A stretch of DNA of 64,000 bases from Pseudomonadota bacterium. GTDB taxonomy: Bacteria > Pseudomonadota > Alphaproteobacteria > Rhizobiales > Xanthobacteraceae. Numbering within the stretch: the stretch's first letter is position 1; every line of letters begins with the position of its first letter. The notes beneath the pieces were generated by a model. That model was given only the letters and a program-made list of their open reading frames with translations. It searched no databases and was not told the origin of the DNA. Positions 24,933 through 33,390 of the stretch are shown here, piece by piece. Location: the NCBI GenBank assembly GCA_023423415.1, contig JAFAFP010000246.1, positions 3,073-67,072 of the forward strand. The letters run 5' to 3'. A program made the translations under genes and the position numbers.

Positions 24933-26174
24933 TCAGGCCGGCATCTTGTCGGCTGCTGCGACCGGCTCTGCCATGCCTCGCGATTGTTTCAGCATCCAGC
25001 CGCCGGCTACGCCCACCCCGAAGAAATACATCCAGCCTTGCACGACATCGAACAGATGCGTGTTGAACAGACTGCCGATCACATTCTGCGCAACCACTGC
25101 GAGACCGATCCAGGACACGAGCCCGGCTCCGCGCATGAACAGACCCAGATGCGCCATCCACATGGCAAACAGCGCAAGCACCCCAAGGAATCCGAGCTGG
25201 ATGGCGACCATGAAAGTTTGATTATGCGGATTCACGGTCGGCGCGTCCTTGCTGTTCTCAGCAGCCGCCACTTCCACGAACTTGGCCTTCACCGAGCCGG
25301 TCCCATGCCCAATCACCGGCGCCTGCTCGACGATCTTCAGCGACTGCCGCCAGAATTCTACGCGCTGTCCCGAAGATGTCGGACGGTTGTTCACGCCGTG
25401 GTTCTCGATCTCGGAAAAAATCCCGAGAAGGCGCTGCTGGACGTAGGGCGACGAAACCCAGACAATTCCGCAGACCACGGCGATCGACGCCAGCAACGCC
25501 AGCGACTGCGCCAGGCGGCATTGCGTCATCGCGAACAGAATAAACAGCAACGGCACGGTCACCAGCGCCGTACGGCTCGCCGAAACATAGAAAACGTTGG
25601 CAAGGAAAAGCGCGGCGAGCGCCATAACGCCCAGCATGAGTCCGATGCGGCGCTGAGACCAATAGGTCATCGCCACATAGAACAATCCCGCCGCACACAG
25701 AATGAACTCGCCGCTTTGCGCGATGTAATCGCGCACCGGCACACCAAACGAGGACTTGAAGCGATATCCGATCGCAATGCCCGCATAGGATACGAACAGG
25801 AGAGCGAGGCACGAGCCAAGAAAACCAAGCAGGATCCAGTGCACGCGATCTGAATCGCGGAACTGGATGAACAGGATCGGGATCGTCAGCAGTTTGACAA
25901 ACGCCCCAAAAGCCGAGACGCGTTCCGACCACGGCACCTGCGCCCACAGCATTCCGATTGCCGCCAACGCCACCAGCATCACCGGAAGCCACGCCGCCGG
26001 ATGCCGCATGACAGCGCGCGCTTCGTCGGCGCGGATCGTCGGCAGGAATGCAATCAGCCAGGCAACGACAAAAATGTAGATCGCCGAGGTTGACCACGGA
26101 ATCGCCGCAACAGCCGCGACCGCGAGACCGTCGGCAACCTTGCGCACCTGCTCTCGTTCAAACCGTGTCGTCAT
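24933..26174 (-). CDS. O-antigen ligase/polymerase family membrane protein (WaaL/Wzy)
   Basis: A 413-residue integral membrane protein with about 10-12 hydrophobic helices and a large periplasmic loop in the second half (about 240-320). That loop holds the family GHGTGS and NPHNQTFMVAIQLGFLG motifs, the latter carrying the His found in WaaL/Wzy_C proteins. It either ligates finished O-antigen to lipid A-core or polymerises repeats. It is between GT9 and GT2 genes; its ATG at 26174 overlaps the upstream GT2 stop as ATGA. Ligase is favoured by the LPS-core neighbours. Confidence 0.8.
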   Translation of the reverse strand: MTTRFEREQVRKVADGLAVAAVAAIPWSTSAIYIFVVAWLIAFLPTIRADEARAVMRHPAAWLPVMLVALAAIGMLWAQVPWSERVSAFGAFVKLLTIPILFIQFRDSDRVHWILLGFLGSCLALLFVSYAGIAIGYRFKSSFGVPVRDYIAQSGEFILCAAGLFYVAMTYWSQRRIGLMLGVMALAALFLANVFYVSASRTALVTVPLLFILFAMTQCRLAQSLALLASIAVVCGIVWVSSPYVQQRLLGIFSEIENHGVNNRPTSSGQRVEFWRQSLKIVEQAPVIGHGTGSVKAKFVEVAAAENSKDAPTVNPHNQTFMVAIQLGFLGVLALFAMWMAHLGLFMRGAGLVSWIGLAVVAQNVIGSLFNTHLFDVVQGWMYFFGVGVAGGWMLKQSRGMAEPVAAADKMPA

Positions 26175-27019
26175 ACGGCGGCTCCGGACAACGGCTGGAC
26201 CGTCTCGCGCATCGCCGACAATCCGCGGCGCGCAACGATCTCTCCTGCCGATCTGACATCCTCGAGTTTCTGGTCATTGTCGGACAGCCACGATCGATCG
26301 GCGGTCGGATGCCACAGATGCAGCACACCGGTCGCGAAGACTCCGTCCTTGCGGCGCACGCCGGCGTGAAGCAACCGCACCAAAAGATCGGAATCCTCCC
26401 GGCCCCAGCCTTGATAGGCGCAGTCAAATCCATCGACGCGGTCAAGATCGCTGCGCCAGATCCCAAGATTGCAGGATCGCGCGCCACGCCAGGCGCGCCA
26501 GCGCAATTTGCGCAAGGGACCGAGCGGCAGCCGCACCAGCGGTACCGTGCGGTTGATGCCACCACGGCCGCGTTCGCGCGCCCACTCGCGATAGCTCCAG
26601 GTTTCCGGATCGAGTTTGTCGCGGAGGATCGTTGCGGTGAGTTGCTCCGACATCAGAATGCGATTGCCGGTCACGAACCAATCCGCTTCCGCCAGATTGC
26701 GATGGGTTGCGACAAAGCCCGGCCGCGCGATGCAATCACCGTCAAGAAAGATGCAATACGAGCCCTCGCTGGCGAGAATGCCGCGATTGCGGATTTCCGC
26801 CGCGCGGAACCCGTCGTGTTGTTGCCAGACATGTTTCAGTGGGCGGCCGAGTTTCGGTTTCCAGTTTTCGATCAACCGCGCTGTGGCCTCGCCCGACCCG
26901 TCGTCAGCAACGATCACCTCGAAATCGCGATCGGACTGCACGGCCAGCGACCGCAGGACCGCATCGAGCGCGTCCTCGCGGTTCCAGGTCGTGACAATCA
27001 CCGAAATCAGATCAGTCAC
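26171..27019 (-). CDS. Glycosyltransferase family 2 with galactosyltransferase-type C-terminal block
   Basis: A 282-residue GT-A enzyme. It begins ISVIVTTWNREDALDAVLRS, continues FEVIVADDGSGEATARLI (nucleotide-binding Asp pair) and IFLDGDCIARPGFV (DxD metal site), and has GWGREDSDLLVRL near 210. This last ED-containing block defines the GT2 subgroup with a Glyco_transf_7C-like tail. It is cytosolic, with one sugar transferred per reaction. It overlaps both neighbours on the same strand (ATGA with the ligase gene, eight bases with the next GT2), so it belongs to one minus-strand LPS operon. Confidence 0.85.
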   Translation of the reverse strand: MTDLISVIVTTWNREDALDAVLRSLAVQSDRDFEVIVADDGSGEATARLIENWKPKLGRPLKHVWQQHDGFRAAEIRNRGILASEGSYCIFLDGDCIARPGFVATHRNLAEADWFVTGNRILMSEQLTATILRDKLDPETWSYREWARERGRGGINRTVPLVRLPLGPLRKLRWRAWRGARSCNLGIWRSDLDRVDGFDCAYQGWGREDSDLLVRLLHAGVRRKDGVFATGVLHLWHPTADRSWLSDNDQKLEDVRSAGEIVARRGLSAMRETVQPLSGAAV

Positions 27020-27764
27020 GCCCGCGCCCCTTCAGCCACGCTTTCATATACCGGTAGTAGGTTCCTTCGGCATTCGCGACAGCCAGCAAAAACCCTTCCC
27101 GGCCGTCGAGGAAGCCGAGCCGGATAAAATAGGTCTGCATGAATGTCCACCAGCCACGCAGGATGCCGGTGAAAAACGACACACGGCGGCCAGAACTCAC
27201 GATCATCTCGGCGCGAGCCGTCGAGTACCGGTCCATCCGTGAGAGCGAATCTTCCAGCCGCTCCACCGGATGATGAATCAGCGGTTCCGTCAATCGCTGC
27301 ACGACGCCGTCGCAGATCACACGCTCATGCACGAGATCATCAGAAAAGCGCGCCTTGCCACGGCGGAACAAGCGAAGCACGTAGTCGGGATACCAGCCCG
27401 AATGCCGCATCGGCTTTCCGCAGAAAGTGGAGAGACGCGGCATTTCATACCCATCGGCGGAACTGGCCGCCATGGCCCGCTTGATGTCTCCGGCAAGCTT
27501 TTCGCTGACCCGCTCGTCCGCATCCAGCGACAACACCCAATCACCTGATGCAAGCGAAAGAGCGAGATTCTTCTGCGGACCGAACCCGCGCCACTCTTTG
27601 GCGATCGTGACCTGAGCGCCCTTTGCTTGCGCCAATGCAACCGTCTCATCGTCGCTGCCGCCATCGACCACGATGCGTTCATCGCAAAAGGCAAGACTGT
27701 CGAGACACGCTTCGATATTGCGCGCTTCGTTTTTCGCTATAACGATGGCGGACAAGCGCGGCAT
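27012..27764 (-). CDS. Glycosyltransferase family 2, WaaE/KdtX-like core glucosyltransferase
   Basis: A 250-residue GT-A enzyme. LSAIVIAKNEARNIEACL, ERIVVDGGSDDETVALA, GFGPQKNLALSLASGDWVL and SLDADERVS follow one another as in WaaE/KdtX (LgtF-like) proteins, which add beta-1,4-glucose to the inner-core heptose. HSGWYPDYVLRLFRRGKARF and HHPVERLEDSLSRMDRY are also typical of that group. It lies nine bases downstream of the FkbM methyltransferase gene on the same strand. The acceptor could be heptose I, given the ADP-heptose genes next door. Confidence 0.83.
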   Translation of the reverse strand: MPRLSAIVIAKNEARNIEACLDSLAFCDERIVVDGGSDDETVALAQAKGAQVTIAKEWRGFGPQKNLALSLASGDWVLSLDADERVSEKLAGDIKRAMAASSADGYEMPRLSTFCGKPMRHSGWYPDYVLRLFRRGKARFSDDLVHERVICDGVVQRLTEPLIHHPVERLEDSLSRMDRYSTARAEMIVSSGRRVSFFTGILRGWWTFMQTYFIRLGFLDGREGFLLAVANAEGTYYRYMKAWLKGRGRD

Positions 27765-27772
27765 GGTCCTCT

Positions 27773-28519
27773 TTATCCTGTACCGCGCTGGTCCTGCCGT
27801 CCGAAGCGGATGCGGTCGCGCAACCGTCGCCGCGCATCACGGAATATCCGGAACGGCAATGCCAGATAATATTTGCGGGCAATCTGCCAGCGCCCGAGCA
27901 AACTCATGGGTGGCGCATTTTCGCGAGGCACGTACCAGCCATTGAGGCCGGTGCGGCGCATCAGCGTGTAACCGGCTTTCGTCATGAAACGATGCTTGTC
28001 GAGACTGCTGACATGATCTTCGAGCAGGATCAGGCGCGGTTTCCAGCGATCGAAGTCGAAGCCGCGCAGGACCTCGATTTCGTGCCCCTCGACATCGACG
28101 GACATGAGATCGAACTGCTTGGCCACGCTACCTTCAGCCAGCACATCGTCGAGTGTACGGACGGTGACGTCGATGACCTTGTCGGCACGCATTCCCGTTA
28201 CGGCCAGATGGGGATCGAACGATGAGAACGGCCCCGCCACATGAAGCTGCATCACTTCCCCGGCCCGGTCCGGTGAAGAACATGCCACTTCGAACACACG
28301 CGCCTTGCGGACCCGGCGCAGTTCAGCGGCGAGATCGGGCAAGGGCTCGACAAGAATGCCGTTCCAGCCGATCTGTTCGAGATGCCACGACTGAGAATCC
28401 TTCTTGGGGTCATTGGCGCCGACTTCGACAAAGAAACCGTCAGTCTTGTTGCCGAAGAAATCGCGAACCAGCGTAACTTCACGATCAGGCTTGAATATCG
28501 CGGGCACGGTCGTGTCCAT
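27773..28519 (-). CDS. FkbM-family SAM-dependent methyltransferase
   Basis: A 248-residue methyltransferase of the FkbM group, which O-methylates sugars and polyketides. DGFFVEVGANDPKKDSQSW near residue 27 is SAM motif I, NGILVEPLPDLAAELRRV follows, and KQFDLMSVDVEGHEIEVLRG near 137 is the most diagnostic block of the family. It starts eight bases after the hldE stop on the same strand. It probably methylates an LPS core or O-antigen sugar, often a terminal cap. The C-terminal 50 residues are Arg-rich and may contact membrane or acceptor. Confidence 0.82.
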   Translation of the reverse strand: MDTTVPAIFKPDREVTLVRDFFGNKTDGFFVEVGANDPKKDSQSWHLEQIGWNGILVEPLPDLAAELRRVRKARVFEVACSSPDRAGEVMQLHVAGPFSSFDPHLAVTGMRADKVIDVTVRTLDDVLAEGSVAKQFDLMSVDVEGHEIEVLRGFDFDRWKPRLILLEDHVSSLDKHRFMTKAGYTLMRRTGLNGWYVPRENAPPMSLLGRWQIARKYYLALPFRIFRDARRRLRDRIRFGRQDQRGTG

Positions 28520-28527
28520 CCGGCGCG

Positions 28528-30003
28528 TCAGCTCTTTGCCGTGCTGCGTGAGCGCTTGACGATATCGGTGGTGGAATGTCCCGGCACGATGCCGACCAGC
28601 ACCACCTCGCCACCGTCGGCTTCGACAATCTCGTGACCAACGACCTGTTCACGCGTGTAGTCGGCGCCCTTGATCAAGACGCGCGGACGCACCTTCGCGA
28701 TCAGTTCGCGCGGCGTGTCCTCTTCGAACATCACAACGAGATCGACGGCCTCAAGTGCCGCGAGCACCTCGGCGCGAGCCTGCACATTCTGCACCGGGCG
28801 TTCCGGCCCCTTGAGGCGAGACACCGATGCATCGCTGTTGAGACCCAGCACCAGATAGTCGCAGGCCGCACGCGCCTGCGCCAGCAACCGGACGTGGCCC
28901 GGATGCAGCAGGTCGAAGCAGCCATTGGTGAAGCCGATCCGCAATCCCTGCTTGCGCGTAACAGCAAGCCTTGCATCGAGTTCAGACCAGTCGAACAGGA
29001 TCTTTTCTTCCGCGGCGAGCGTTGCGGCCGGAAGGATGCGATGACGTAGCTCGTTCAACGAGACCGTTGCAGTGCCGCGCTTGCCGACGACCACCGCAGC
29101 GGCGGCATTGGCCGCCCGCATCGCCGCTTCAAAATCGGTTTGCAGCGCCAGCATCGCAGAGAGCACAGCAACAACCGTGTCGCCGGCGCCGGAGACGTCG
29201 CTGATTTTCACGGCATAGGACGGCACGTGAACCGCGATTGCGTCGCGTGCGACAAGCGTCATGCCCTCGTCGCTGCGCGTGACGAGAACCGCCTCGCATT
29301 CCAGCGACGATTGCAGATCGGTCGCGGCGGACGCGACATCATCATCGGTCCACACATCGCGGTGCACGGCTTCCGACAATTCCTTGCGGTTCGGCGTCAC
29401 CAGCGTGGCGCCGCGATAGATGGTGTAGTCCTTCCCCTTCGGATCGACGATCACCGGCTTGCCAGCGGCGCGGCCGGCTTCGATCACCTGGCGGATCAGG
29501 TTCTTGGTCAGAACACCCTTGGCATAGTCGGACAACACCACCGCGTCGGCCCGCGACAAGGCCGCGAGAACATGATCGAGCAGGGCTTTCTCGGTTCGCG
29601 CGTCGGCCGGACGCGCCTCCTCCCAATCCGCCCGCAGCATATGCGTGGCATAATGCTCGGAGACGAACCGGACCTTGCGGGTCGTGGGGCGCGAACCGTC
29701 GACGACAAGCGAGGCTTCGATCCGGGGTTCAGCCGCGAGCGCCGCCTTCAGCGTGCGGCCGGCTTCGTCCTCGCCGACAAGACCGATGAAAATGCATTGC
29801 GCGCCTAGGCTGGCGATGTTGCGCGCGACGTTGCCGGCGCCGCCGATGACCATTTCGCTGCGCTTGACCGCGATCACCGGCGCCGGCGCCTCCGGGGAAA
29901 TGCGTGCGACCTCGCCATAGACGAAGTCGTCCAGCATCAGATCGCCGATGCAGAGCACGGTGACGCCGGAAAGCTGCGACAGATTATGATCGAAATCGAA
30001 CAT
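28528..30003 (-). CDS. hldE: Bifunctional D-beta-D-heptose 7-phosphate kinase / D-beta-D-heptose 1-phosphate adenylyltransferase
   Basis: A 491-residue fusion. The PfkB-type kinase (about 1-320) shows GDLMLDDFVYGEVARISPEA, VIGGAGNVARNIASLGA and DVSGAGDTVVAVLSAML (anion hole near 271). The nucleotidyltransferase (about 345-485) has GFTNGCFDLLHPGHVRLL with the HxGH site near 370. It makes the 1,7-bisphosphate and, after GmhB, the ADP-heptose. Length fits E. coli HldE (477). The ATG shares one base with the hldD stop (TGATG), so hldD-hldE are coupled. Confidence 0.95.
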   Translation of the reverse strand: MFDFDHNLSQLSGVTVLCIGDLMLDDFVYGEVARISPEAPAPVIAVKRSEMVIGGAGNVARNIASLGAQCIFIGLVGEDEAGRTLKAALAAEPRIEASLVVDGSRPTTRKVRFVSEHYATHMLRADWEEARPADARTEKALLDHVLAALSRADAVVLSDYAKGVLTKNLIRQVIEAGRAAGKPVIVDPKGKDYTIYRGATLVTPNRKELSEAVHRDVWTDDDVASAATDLQSSLECEAVLVTRSDEGMTLVARDAIAVHVPSYAVKISDVSGAGDTVVAVLSAMLALQTDFEAAMRAANAAAAVVVGKRGTATVSLNELRHRILPAATLAAEEKILFDWSELDARLAVTRKQGLRIGFTNGCFDLLHPGHVRLLAQARAACDYLVLGLNSDASVSRLKGPERPVQNVQARAEVLAALEAVDLVVMFEEDTPRELIAKVRPRVLIKGADYTREQVVGHEIVEADGGEVVLVGIVPGHSTTDIVKRSRSTAKS

Positions 30004-30983
30004 CAGCGATAACGATCCTCGCGGTCCAAATACTGCTGTACGTAGCGCTGTACGGCATCTTCTAGGAGCATGAAACCGGCATTATAGCCGGCCGCGCGCA
30101 ACCGTCCGACGTCGCCCTGGGTGAAGTACTGGTACTGATCTCTAATGTTTTCAGGCATATCGACATATTCGATCTTCGGCGGCCGGCCGAGCGCCGCGAA
30201 CATCGCCTCGATCATCTCGCGGAAGCTCCGCGCCTCTCCGGTCCCGACATTGAATAATCCCGACACCCGCGGTGTTTCGAGCAGCCAGCGCACCACCGCC
30301 ACCACGTCGTCTACGTAGATGAAGTCGCGTCGCTGGTCGCCGTCAGCAATGCCGGCCTTGTGCGACTTGAACAGACGGATCGTGCTGCCGGCCTTGCCCT
30401 CGTCGAACACTTTCGCAAGGACACTCATCATCTTGCCCTTGTGATATTCGTTCGGACCGAACACGTTGAAGAACTTCAGGCCGGCCCATTGCGGGGGCAA
30501 ATTCTCGCCACGGAGCTTGCGCGCGATCAAAGCCTGGTCGAACAGATGTTTGCTCCAGCCGTACAGGTTCATCGGCGCCAACGAACGCAGATATTCCGGC
30601 CGATCATCATCCGAGAAACCGTGCTCTCCGCCACCATAAGTCGCCGCCGACGAGGCATAAATGAACGGGGTGCGGTTCGCTGTGCACCAGTCGAGCAACA
30701 TCAGTGAGAGACGGAAATTGGTGTCCATGACGAGATCGCCATCGTCGGCCGTGGTGTCCGAGATCGCCCCCATATGGATGACTGCATCGAGTTTTCGCCC
30801 GTCGAGCCAACGGGTTAGCTCATGCGGCTGGACGAAATCGGCGATCTGCCGCTTGGCCAGATTGCGCCAGCGGCCATCTGTTCCCAACGTGTCATTGACG
30901 ACAATATCGGTGCGCCCGGCCTCGTTGAGGCTGGCGACGATATTCGACCCGATAAAACCGGCGCCACCGGTCACTAACAACAT
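30003..30983 (-). CDS. hldD: ADP-L-glycero-D-manno-heptose 6-epimerase
   Basis: The last step of ADP-heptose synthesis. The 326-residue protein has MLLVTGGAGFIGSNIVASLN at its start, the HldD-specific VVNDTLGTDGRWRNLAKRQI, MGAISDTTADDGDLVM, and the catalytic YGWSKHLFDQ (YxxxK), then WAGLKFFNVFGPNEYHKG. The start is the ATG at 30983, near the 310 residues of the E. coli enzyme; an upstream extension in frame to 31076 has no family character. It is divergent from the heptosyltransferase gene at 31163 and heads the minus-strand LPS operon that runs to 23.8 kb. Confidence 0.94.
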   Translation of the reverse strand: MLLVTGGAGFIGSNIVASLNEAGRTDIVVNDTLGTDGRWRNLAKRQIADFVQPHELTRWLDGRKLDAVIHMGAISDTTADDGDLVMDTNFRLSLMLLDWCTANRTPFIYASSAATYGGGEHGFSDDDRPEYLRSLAPMNLYGWSKHLFDQALIARKLRGENLPPQWAGLKFFNVFGPNEYHKGKMMSVLAKVFDEGKAGSTIRLFKSHKAGIADGDQRRDFIYVDDVVAVVRWLLETPRVSGLFNVGTGEARSFREMIEAMFAALGRPPKIEYVDMPENIRDQYQYFTQGDVGRLRAAGYNAGFMLLEDAVQRYVQQYLDREDRYR

Positions 30984-31162
30984 TGATTTCCCCGCTACCC
31001 CGCCCGACGCTCCTTTGCCCGACCGGGCGCTGCCGCGCAACTTTCGTAACAGGAGCGGTGAATCACAGCACTCCAAAACACAGTCGACAACAGGGCCCCA
31101 GCCGGGCTAACCCATTGTCGCGCAAGCACGAACGCATGACACTATTTTCATTTCAATAAGAA

Positions 31163-32197
31163 ATGAATCAAAATTCAGAACATATGCCCAACACGCCCAT
31201 CCTCATCGTTCCGTACATGTGGATCGGAGATTTTGTGCGCGTGCATTCGGTTGTCACGCTGCTCAAGGCACGTTGGCCCGACCGCCCTATCGACCTGATC
31301 ACCAGCTCGCTCTGCGCCCCGATTCTCGATTATCTGCCCGGCGTACGCAAAGGAATCGTTGTCGATCTGCCCCGCCGGCAGCTTCCGTTCGGACAATATC
31401 TTGAATTGGCGCAAAGGCTTAAGGCCGAGCAATACGGCACTGCACTGGTCATGCCGCGCACCTGGAAAGCCGCTCTGGCGCCGTTCCTGGCCGGGATTCC
31501 AGAACGGACCGGATTCGCGGGCGAAGGGCGCTTCCTGCTGATCAACGACATGCGCTGGGGCGAGCGAAAGCTGGAGCGGATGATCGACTGTTTCGGGGCG
31601 CTGGCGCTGCCGAAAAATGCTGTCCTGCCAAAGGATTGGCCGCTGCCGGAGATCGCGGTCCCACAAGCCGAAAAGGAGGCTTGGCTGGCCCGCAAGGGCC
31701 TTTCCAGGAGCCGGCCGGTGGTGGCTTTTGCTCCCGGCGCGGTGGGGCCAGGAAAGGCTTGGCCGCCAGAACATTATGCAGAACTCGCCAGATTGCTCGC
31801 CGCCGATCAGTGCGACGTCTGGATTCTCGGCGGTCCGCAGGAAAAGACGATTGCCGAAAACATCTGTAAAACCAATAGCTTAGCGGTTCACGATCTGACC
31901 GGCAACGACCTTCGAAACGCAATCATCGCCCTCAGTTCTGCCGATGTCGCGGTGACCAACGACTCTGGCCTGATGCATATTTCAGCGGCCATCGGCACGC
32001 CGACGGTTGCGATTTTCGGACCGACCTCGCCCCGATTATGGGCCCCGCTCAATCCCTTAGCGGCTATCCTTGAGCCGCCGGGACAGTTCGACAATATCAA
32101 GGATCGCGGCACGAATGGCGTTACGGTCGCGCGCGTGCATGATGCCGTCCGCGCTACCTTGCCTCACAGGTCTACCACCGGTACGAGCCATTCATGA
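31163..32197 (+). CDS. waaF: ADP-heptose:LPS heptosyltransferase (GT9, WaaF-like)
   Basis: A 344-residue GT9 enzyme that transfers L,D-heptose from ADP-heptose to the LPS inner core. ILIVPYMWIGDFVRVHSVVT is the acceptor loop, VVAFAPGAVGPGKAWPPEHY at about 190 the WaaF-type donor loop, and VTNDSGLMHISAAIGTPTVA with IFGPTSPRLWAP the nucleotide site. The start is ATG 31163 or, seven codons on, ATG 31184. The stop overlaps gmhA as ATGA. WaaC (heptosyltransferase I) cannot be fully excluded, though the APGA-GP-K-WP loop is closer to WaaF. Confidence 0.85.
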   Translation: MNQNSEHMPNTPILIVPYMWIGDFVRVHSVVTLLKARWPDRPIDLITSSLCAPILDYLPGVRKGIVVDLPRRQLPFGQYLELAQRLKAEQYGTALVMPRTWKAALAPFLAGIPERTGFAGEGRFLLINDMRWGERKLERMIDCFGALALPKNAVLPKDWPLPEIAVPQAEKEAWLARKGLSRSRPVVAFAPGAVGPGKAWPPEHYAELARLLAADQCDVWILGGPQEKTIAENICKTNSLAVHDLTGNDLRNAIIALSSADVAVTNDSGLMHISAAIGTPTVAIFGPTSPRLWAPLNPLAAILEPPGQFDNIKDRGTNGVTVARVHDAVRATLPHRSTTGTSHS

Positions 32198-32784
32198 TCG
32201 TAGAAGATGAGATCCTCGCCTACTTTAGACGCTCCAGAGAAGCTGTTCAGCGCGCGGAGGACGACACTGCTCTCGTTCACGCCATCGCGTCGATCTCCCA
32301 GCACATCGCAGCCTCGCTCCGGGACGGCGGCAAGCTGATGCTGGCCGGCAATGGTGGCAGCGCCGCCGATGCCCAGCACATCGCCGCCGAGCTGCTGTCG
32401 CGCTTCAAGTTCGATCGCAATCCCCTGCCCGCCCTCGCCCTCACCACCGATACCTCGGTGCTCACCGCCATCGGCAACGATTACGGCTACGAGCACGTGT
32501 TCGAACGTCAGGTCCGCGGACTTGGGAAACCCGGCGATGTCTTCATCGGCATCACGACGTCGGGCAGTTCGCGGAATATCGTCATGGCGCTGGAGGCTGC
32601 GCGCGAAAGCGGGCTGATCACCGTCGGCTTTACCGGAACAGGCGGCCGCGCCATGCAGCCGCTCTGCGATCTTCTGCTGGTCGCCCCGTCCGATGAGACC
32701 GCGATCATCCAGCAGATCCACATCACCGCCGCGCACGCGATCTGCGGCCTCGTCGAAAGCGAGCTATTCCCGAAGAGGGCGTAA
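32194..32784 (+). CDS. gmhA: Phosphoheptose isomerase
   Basis: Converts sedoheptulose 7-phosphate to D-glycero-D-manno-heptose 7-phosphate, the first step of ADP-heptose synthesis. The 196-residue SIS-domain protein has GGKLMLAGNGGSAADAQHIA, LSRFKFDRNPLPALALTTDT, ITTSGSSRNIV and QIHITAAHAICGLVE, with metal-binding His and Gln in the family positions. It forms a tetramer in known cases. The start overlaps the waaF stop by four bases, and gmhB follows four bases after its stop, so the three are one transcription unit. Confidence 0.95.
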   Translation: MIVEDEILAYFRRSREAVQRAEDDTALVHAIASISQHIAASLRDGGKLMLAGNGGSAADAQHIAAELLSRFKFDRNPLPALALTTDTSVLTAIGNDYGYEHVFERQVRGLGKPGDVFIGITTSGSSRNIVMALEAARESGLITVGFTGTGGRAMQPLCDLLLVAPSDETAIIQQIHITAAHAICGLVESELFPKRA

Positions 32785-32788
32785 CGCG

Positions 32789-33307
32789 ATGGCGGCCACC
32801 CGCAAGCCGGCGGCATTCCTCGATCGCGACGGCGTGCTCAATCGCGACGACGGCTATATCGGCACCATCGAACGCTTCCACTGGATGGACGGCGCCGCCG
32901 ATGCAGTCCGGCGCTTGAACGACGCCGGCTACTTCGTCTTCATCATCTCCAATCAGTCCGGCGTCGCCCGCGGCTTCTTTACCGAAGACGATGTCGAGCG
33001 GCTGCATGACTGGATGCGCGCCGAACTCTTGAAGCAAGGCGCGCTGATCGATGACATCCGCTTCTGCCCGTTCCATCCGGATGCGCCGCTTGCGGCCTAT
33101 CGGCTGGACAGCGACTGGCGCAAGCCCAAACCCGGCATGCTGATCGATCTGATGGAAAAGTGGCCGGTTGAATTGTCGGGCAGCTTTCTGATCGGCGACA
33201 AGGACAGCGATCTGCGGGCAGCAAAATTTCTCGGCATCGACGGACATCTGTTCGAGGGCGGCAATCTCGCCGCCTTCGTCGAACAGGTGCTGTCACGCCG
33301 CGATTGA
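32789..33307 (+). CDS. gmhB: D-glycero-beta-D-manno-heptose 1,7-bisphosphate 7-phosphatase
   Basis: A 172-residue HAD phosphatase. Motif I AAFLDRDGVLNRDDGYIG includes the nucleophile Asp and the acid/base Asp two residues on; FIISNQSGVARGFF is motif II; KPKPGMLIDL gives the motif III Lys, and LIGDKDSDLRAAKFLGI is motif IV. It removes the 7-phosphate between the two HldE steps. The start is ATG 32789; the zinc-binding Cys cluster of E. coli GmhB is mostly absent (only CPF is seen near 90), so it may be a zinc-free type. It completes the ADP-heptose set in this window. Confidence 0.9.
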   Translation: MAATRKPAAFLDRDGVLNRDDGYIGTIERFHWMDGAADAVRRLNDAGYFVFIISNQSGVARGFFTEDDVERLHDWMRAELLKQGALIDDIRFCPFHPDAPLAAYRLDSDWRKPKPGMLIDLMEKWPVELSGSFLIGDKDSDLRAAKFLGIDGHLFEGGNLAAFVEQVLSRRD

Positions 33308-33350
33308 TCGTGATCGATAATCGGACGCGTTGATTGAAACCACCGCCATC

Positions 33351-33390
33351 TTCACGCGAACCGGCACTCGCTTCGCGCGAAAACGCTCTA
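33351..33390 (-). repeat. Short copy of a dispersed repeat that supplies the benE stop codon
   Basis: This stretch (TTCACGCGAACC ... CGAAAACGCTCTA on the plus strand) matches the right part of the longer element at 47793-47896. The final CTA at 33388-33390 is the TAG stop of benE on the minus strand. The same arrangement occurs at the other copy. Elements of this kind are common in Bradyrhizobium and Rhodopseudomonas intergenic DNA, from general knowledge. Confidence 0.6.
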
